A program made the position numbers and the translations under genes. DNA of 52,254 nucleotides from an uncultured Candidatus Saccharibacteria bacterium (GTDB lineage: Bacteria; Patescibacteriota; Saccharimonadia; Saccharimonadales; Saccharimonadaceae): assembly GCA_947165975.1 (NCBI GenBank), contig CAMVCL010000006.1:1-52254 (forward strand), read 5' to 3'. The notes below the pieces were generated by a model. The model had not been told where the DNA came from. It worked only from the letters and a program-made list of their open reading frames with translations, and did not search any database. Below, one piece after another: positions 48,517 to 52,254 of the stretch (position 1 is the stretch's first letter; each line of letters starts with the position of its first letter).

Positions 48517-48851
48517 GACCAAAATCTGCTCGCTACACCAATAAATTCACTTATGAGGATTTAATCAACGCCGAATCAGAACTTGGCAGGACCTTGTTTG
48601 GGCCGGTGCCAGAAGGACACCGACGAGAATTTTTTGAATCCCGTCGTAATGTCTGGATCTGGCATGAAAGTTTTATTAATGATCTCGGCAAGCTTGAAGA
48701 AATGACGATTCGTTATGAGGTGCGCCCAACAGGCGTATTCAAAAAACCAGTAGGCGGTAGTTATGAGAAGATAACCGGCACGGAATTAGATAATTTCCGC
48801 AAAGCCGCCCGTGGTTACCTCGAACTTGTCAAAACAAAACTCTATTGCTAA
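48495..48851 (+). CDS. 118-residue hypothetical protein
   Basis: ATG 48495 behind GAGGAG (48481-48486). Soluble protein, MSFTKLLRPKSARYTNKFTY at the start, with GPVPEGHRREFFESRRNVWI and the segment IRYEVRPTGVFKKPVGGSYE in the middle. No Cys motif except a final Cys. The Arg/Trp/Phe-rich middle and beta-hairpin-like tail suggest a small nucleic-acid- or peptide-binding fold, but that is a guess. Co-transcribed with the 46-residue gene. Confidence 0.6.
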   Translation: MSFTKLLRPKSARYTNKFTYEDLINAESELGRTLFGPVPEGHRREFFESRRNVWIWHESFINDLGKLEEMTIRYEVRPTGVFKKPVGGSYEKITGTELDNFRKAARGYLELVKTKLYC

Positions 48852-48860
48852 AATAGAGTT

Positions 48861-49256
48861 ATGGACAAGAAGAAAAAGAAGATTTTGTTTATGTCTGTGT
48901 TTGTAGTCGGGTTAATGACTTTGATTGCAGGCACAGTTTTTTTAGTACTAAATCTGACTCGGGGCACTGAGGTAGCGGACGGGGAATATCTGGTCTCTGT
49001 TGATAGGTGGGTGTTAGCGGATTCTGAGGATAAGGTCGAGTGGAAATTTACTGAAATTGGTAAGGGAAGCCTCACTACGAACGCACACACAAATGATTAT
49101 GATTTTATTTGGGCACTAGAAGAGAACAAATTAAAGATTGAGACCGATTGGCTGTACGATTTAGAGAATGAGTATAATTATTCCTTAAATCAGGATACTG
49201 GTGAATTAATTCTTTCTGCCGATGACGTTGAATACCGATTTGTAGCACAGCAATAA
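48861..49256 (+). CDS. Membrane-anchored small protein, 131 residues
   Basis: A basic N-terminus (MDKKKKKI) and one hydrophobic helix (LFMSVFVVGLMTLIAGTVFL) are followed by an extracytoplasmic beta-rich domain: VADGEYLVSVDRWVLADSED, then FIWALEENKLKIETDWLYDL. No Cys for lipidation, so it is a signal-anchor protein. The extended -10 TGCTAAAAT (48846-48854) has ATG 6 bases on, suggesting its own leaderless message, although a short hairpin over the previous stop (AACTCTAT / ATAGAGTT) is present. Function unknown. Confidence 0.6.
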   Translation: MDKKKKKILFMSVFVVGLMTLIAGTVFLVLNLTRGTEVADGEYLVSVDRWVLADSEDKVEWKFTEIGKGSLTTNAHTNDYDFIWALEENKLKIETDWLYDLENEYNYSLNQDTGELILSADDVEYRFVAQQ

Positions 49257-49275
49257 ATATGTTATAATATTGTTT

Positions 49276-50535
49276 ATGATATATCTTGACCATGCGGCGG
49301 CGACGCCGGTTTCTGCTAAAGTATTAGAGGCAATGCAGCCGTATTTTGGTGTTGATTTTTTTAATCCTTCGGCCGCTTATCTGCCAGCAAAAAAAGTGGC
49401 AGCAGATTACGAAAAGGCTAAGGGCGTAATTGCTCATGCGATAGGGGCCAAAGCATCTGATCTTATTATCACAGCTGGAGCAACTGAAGCAAATAATTTA
49501 GCATTTACGGCCGTGTATGATTATAAGAGCGCAGGATCAGATGTCTCTCGGCACGCTCCTTCGCGCCCGTCTTCACGGGGCTCAGTCGCTACTACGTGCC
49601 CCCAGCCGGTTGCGCACTGCCTCAAGACATCTGATTCCTGCGCACACATACTCTATCTAACAACAGAGCACGACTCAGTTCGCCAGGTAGCGGAAGGCCT
49701 TGGTGGTATAGCTATCAATGTATTACCGAATGGGTTAATTGATTTAAAAGATCTGCAAGCCAAGATTACTGATGATACTCAATTGATATCGGTCTCATTA
49801 GTAAATAATGAACTTGGGACGATCCAGCCCTTAGCGGAGATCGCGGAGATTGTTCGAACAACCAAGATCGACCGAATGAAACGGGGAATAAAAACACAAT
49901 TATTACTACACTCTGATGCTTCTCAAGCTTTAAATTTACTGGATATTAATGTAGCAAGATTAGGCGTAGACTTATTGACACTGAATGCCGCCAAGGTTTA
50001 TGGTCCGAAGGGTGTGGGAGCTTTATATGTTTCACATAATGCAAGACTTCGCCCGTTGGTGGTGGGCGGTGGACAGGAAAAGGGTTTGCGCTCAGGGACC
50101 GAAAATGTGCCTGGAGTGATAGGATTTGCGAAGGCAGTAGAACTAGCTAAGGAACATTTGAATGGAAACCGAAAAAAATACGCCTTGTGGCGAAAATCTT
50201 TATTATCGGAACTAAAAGATTATGAGCTAATCAATAAAAAGCATTGTTTGGATAATTTTGTAGTTGTGAGTTTCCCGGGACTTGATGCAGAAAGGCTAAT
50301 ATTCTTGCTCGAAGAAAAAAATGTATATGTAGCGACCGGAGCAGCTTGCGCAGCGTCAAAGGGTGAAAAGTCGCACGTATTAAAAGCGATTGGGTTGTCA
50401 GACCTGCAGATTGCTGGATCACTTCGCCTGACTCTAGGTGAAACAAACACCGAAGAACAAATACGTGACGCCGCAAGAATTATTAATGATGTTGTTTCTT
50501 TGGAGCATAGGAGAATCAATAAAAATAAGGATTAA
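49276..50535 (+). CDS. Cysteine desulfurase (IscS/NifS type) with palindromic insert
   Basis: 419 residues from ATG 49276 (MIYLDHAAATPVSAKVLEAM); TTG 49270 lies too close to the -10 box. Blocks: TAGATEANNLAF, LTTEHDSVRQVAEGL, SVSLVNNELGTIQPLAEIAE, LLHSDASQAL (Asp), LTLNAAKVYGPKGVGALYV (PLP Lys), GGGQEKGLRSGTENVPGVIG, and VATGAACAASKGEKSHVLKA with the active-site Cys. Residues about 88-126 (SAGSDVSRHAPSRPSSRGSV...) are an insert absent from IscS homologues, made by the repeat at 49529-49643. Provides sulfur for tRNA or Fe-S. No IscU gene is adjacent. Confidence 0.92.
   Translation: MIYLDHAAATPVSAKVLEAMQPYFGVDFFNPSAAYLPAKKVAADYEKAKGVIAHAIGAKASDLIITAGATEANNLAFTAVYDYKSAGSDVSRHAPSRPSSRGSVATTCPQPVAHCLKTSDSCAHILYLTTEHDSVRQVAEGLGGIAINVLPNGLIDLKDLQAKITDDTQLISVSLVNNELGTIQPLAEIAEIVRTTKIDRMKRGIKTQLLLHSDASQALNLLDINVARLGVDLLTLNAAKVYGPKGVGALYVSHNARLRPLVVGGGQEKGLRSGTENVPGVIGFAKAVELAKEHLNGNRKKYALWRKSLLSELKDYELINKKHCLDNFVVVSFPGLDAERLIFLLEEKNVYVATGAACAASKGEKSHVLKAIGLSDLQIAGSLRLTLGETNTEEQIRDAARIINDVVSLEHRRINKNKD
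49529..49643 (+). repeat. Palindromic coding insert, copy C (in the cysteine desulfurase gene, sense)
   Basis: Outer inverted repeat: GCGCAGGATCAGATGTCT (49529-49546) against AGACATCTGATTCCTGCGC (49625-49643), perfect except one extra base. Core begins CTCGGCACGCTCC, about 78% identical to copy A over the first 46 bases, and translates in the same frame (SRHAPSRPSSRGSV against SRNAPSGPSSRASV). Hairpin 1 is perfect: CCCGT-CTTC-ACGGG (49566-49579). Hairpin 2 has GTGC (49596-49599) / GCAC (49614-49617). Confidence 0.85.
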
Positions 50536-50678
50536 AAACATAAGAATTCGTCCGGCTAGCAAGCCGTAGTTATCAGTTAAACCGGCAGGTGGATACATAA
50601 ATATTATATCATGGTTCCATTTTGAATCCGGAATGGTCGTATGATTTTGATTGCGCAATACTTTTTTATATTAAGTTG

Positions 50679-50748
50679 CTAAGTACTCGGATTGCCAGCG
50701 ACGCAACGTACCATCCCGTCACCGTACTTGACCAATAATATCTATAAT
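50679..50748 (-). pseudogene. Degraded FISUMP C-terminal remnant
   Basis: Just past the stop of the right-edge FISUMP gene, the minus strand reads YRYYWSST in one frame and GDGMVRCVAGN, then a stop at 50679-50681, in another. These match the two last FISUMP landmarks (YYWAST and IRCV-G) in order and spacing. So it looks like a second, frameshifted FISUMP tail. The rest of 50536-50678 shows nothing recognisable. Confidence 0.5.
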
Positions 50749-52254
50749 TTATCGCGCTAAGCAACGAAGAGGATATGCAAAATTTCTACCTCCATTAGCA
50801 TCACCAGGCGTCATTCTACCAGACGACGATTCGTATATATAAATATAATAGTTGCCCCTCATGACACTGGATAAATATTCGCTATCGGTCCCCGAATCGA
50901 CAACACTATAATGATAACGCCCAGAGCGTACAAAATATAATGGAGTAGCTTCCATACCGGTCGAATCACCGGCGGTCATACCACCAGCTCCATCATGCCC
51001 AGAATAAAGGTATGCTAATCTCGTAAATTCATCCTTAGAACCAGCATTCCGCCCATTTGGACTATTGTTGGTAATAGTAGGTAGTCTCCAGCCAGCTGGA
51101 CAAATGGAATTCTGGGGGTTATTACTCATGTCGCTATAACCAGTAGTGTAGCCGCTAGTGTCATTACTTGCTACGGCCGCAGACCAATTATAATAATTTC
51201 CTACATGACCATGAGTTCCATTAATAGCATATGGAGTTGTTTTGAAATAATCTTCATTGGTTGTGGTGAGATAATTTACGGAAGTATATGGTAAGAGGTT
51301 TTCTCCATCATATCCGGCGTAATAATAGTCGCCAGGATCAACGGAACGGGGGCTGGTACTGGAACCACTGTAGCCAGAAATTTGACCATTGTCGGAGATG
51401 ATAGTGCTATAGTCTGGCGTCCAACTTTGAGTAGCAGTGTCATTTCCCCACCCCAGATCAGTATCAGCATGAGTTAGTGTTACGTTAGAACTCAGATTTA
51501 AGTCTAGATTTTGTGTCATCCAACAATGGCCATCTTTTAATTTAGCAATCCAGTACACCTTATTGTCTCTTGTATCTATTACTTGCATTTGACTATCTTC
51601 GTCTACTATTTCTACATTTTCACAGATGGAATTATTCATATCCTGAAGCTTATAATATCCGTTAAGTTTAGTTTTGCCGGCAGCAGCATATGAAGCTCGT
51701 AAAGTCAGCGGTTCTGGATTAGCTACAGCATAGAAGTTTACTGTGTTAGTGTAAGTACCTGATGCTTGTTCAGTACTAGCTTTAGCGCCTATCTTAAACT
51801 TAATGGTTCTATTGTCTGCTGGGTTAGTAGTACTAATCAAAGCTATACCACCATTACCACGTTCTTCTGCGTTATTATTATTGTCTAATGGTAATCCTGC
51901 ATAACCTGATGCAGTAGAACCAGTACTACCGGATATCCAGTTAGTACCATTATCTACTGAATAGGAGTATCCCCATGTATCATCAGTGAAGTTAGCTAGT
52001 GAGCTTACTGTACCTGGAGTAGTAGATAGGTTAGTGAAGGTATAGCTATTATTGCTTGAATTAACTAGTGAAGATGTACCACCTTTTACTCCTACTGTGG
52101 TTAGTAGGTTATAGCCTTGTGAGGCATTAGTAGCTACAGTTACGTCTATGATATTACTATCACTAGCTGTACCAGGAGTTAGGTTATTGATGATAAGATC
52201 TCCTGAGAGGTTAAGTGAGATAGTAGGATTGAAGGTGAAGCCGACGTCTACTGA
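50749..52254 (-). CDS. FISUMP protein (copy 3), N-terminus beyond the right edge
   Basis: The frame is open from the right edge to TAA at 50749-50751; 501 residues are visible. The TTG at 51840 is not a real start, since good coding continues upstream (SVDVGFTFNPTISLNLSGDL ... FTDDTWGYSYSVDNG). The visible N-terminal part is a beta-rich domain resembling that of the 17305-18735 protein (GAKASTEQASGTYTNTVNF). From about residue 200 there is a FISUMP domain: IDTRDNKVYWIAKLKDGHCW, TQNLDLNL, GNYYNWSAA, SICPAGWRLPTI, and YPLRCLAR. No InlB repeat is seen in the visible part. Probably secreted. Confidence 0.83.
   Translation of the reverse strand, partial: SVDVGFTFNPTISLNLSGDLIINNLTPGTASDSNIIDVTVATNASQGYNLLTTVGVKGGTSSLVNSSNNSYTFTNLSTTPGTVSSLANFTDDTWGYSYSVDNGTNWISGSTGSTASGYAGLPLDNNNNAEERGNGGIALISTTNPADNRTIKFKIGAKASTEQASGTYTNTVNFYAVANPEPLTLRASYAAAGKTKLNGYYKLQDMNNSICENVEIVDEDSQMQVIDTRDNKVYWIAKLKDGHCWMTQNLDLNLSSNVTLTHADTDLGWGNDTATQSWTPDYSTIISDNGQISGYSGSSTSPRSVDPGDYYYAGYDGENLLPYTSVNYLTTTNEDYFKTTPYAINGTHGHVGNYYNWSAAVASNDTSGYTTGYSDMSNNPQNSICPAGWRLPTITNNSPNGRNAGSKDEFTRLAYLYSGHDGAGGMTAGDSTGMEATPLYFVRSGRYHYSVVDSGTDSEYLSSVMRGNYYIYIYESSSGRMTPGDANGGRNFAYPLRCLAR

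Noticed and set aside
50434-50658. 74-codon minus-strand frame with PPAGLTDNYGLLAG
   Set aside because: Overlaps the 3' end of the desulfurase gene antisense; the weak likeness to surface repeats is not enough.
1-52254. Alternative genetic code (UGA as glycine or tryptophan)
   Set aside because: Many well-conserved genes end at UGA in the right place (e.g. typA), and no conserved gene needs UGA read-through.

Overview
The window most likely comes from a Candidate Phyla Radiation bacterium, probably Candidatus Saccharibacteria (TM7). This is inferred from gene content and style, not from a database search. It is AT-rich, UGA behaves as a stop, and genes are packed with short overlaps. Secreted proteins of the FISUMP / InlB-repeat type are common. 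Many start codons lie only 5-9 nt downstream of an extended -10 box (TGnTATAAT), which indicates leaderless mRNAs. That pattern was used to move several start codons from the longest open frame to a more likely position.

Layout. 1-2650 is accessory DNA: an ImmA/IrrE metallopeptidase cut by the left edge, a DUF4417 protein, an EndoU-type nuclease toxin with a small acidic candidate immunity protein, and two small genes on the other strand. 2650-4150 holds a gene fragment and an IS3-family element whose transposase is one uninterrupted frame. 4213-6315 and 14046-15944 carry secreted FISUMP proteins; a third runs off the right edge (50749-52254) and has a degraded FISUMP tail just beyond its stop. 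6433-13967 is an acyltransferase-like gene, a short GT35 glucan phosphorylase, then secE-nusG-rplK, an unknown gene, rplA, a membrane protein, and rplJ-rplL behind an L10-type leader. 16048-25605 holds a SufS-like desulfurase, an InlB-repeat surface protein, a membrane-anchored thioredoxin-fold protein, dnaX-dnaB, a GT-C-like membrane protein, ybaB and recR. 25600-32742 encodes lipid functions (acyl ligase, CdsA, PgsA, YqeG-type PGP phosphatase), a DHH phosphoesterase, an alpha/beta hydrolase, CysS and Adk. 32791-36589 is a stomatin-like protein and the late queuosine genes tgt, queA and queH. 36635-42371 is membrane transport and lipid (AI-2E permease, LPG-synthase-like protein, a heterodimeric ABC exporter). 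42373-50535 is nucleotide and DNA care (tmk, tdk, ung, dCMP deaminase), typA, tatD, small unknown genes and an IscS/NifS desulfurase.

The most unusual finding is a family of three palindromic inserts of about 113-120 bp inside conserved coding sequences: two in queA in opposite orientations and one in the NifS/IscS gene. All three keep the reading frame. They share a core with two internal hairpins, but each is closed by its own 18-24 nt inverted repeat that looks copied from its own target. They resemble Rickettsia palindromic elements in behaviour but not, as far as can be judged here, in sequence.

Other notable points are near-symmetric divergent promoters (the tdk/ung start codons are 17 bp apart), loss of the usual Cys4 zinc modules from both DnaX and RecR, and queuosine synthesis reduced to its last three enzymes.
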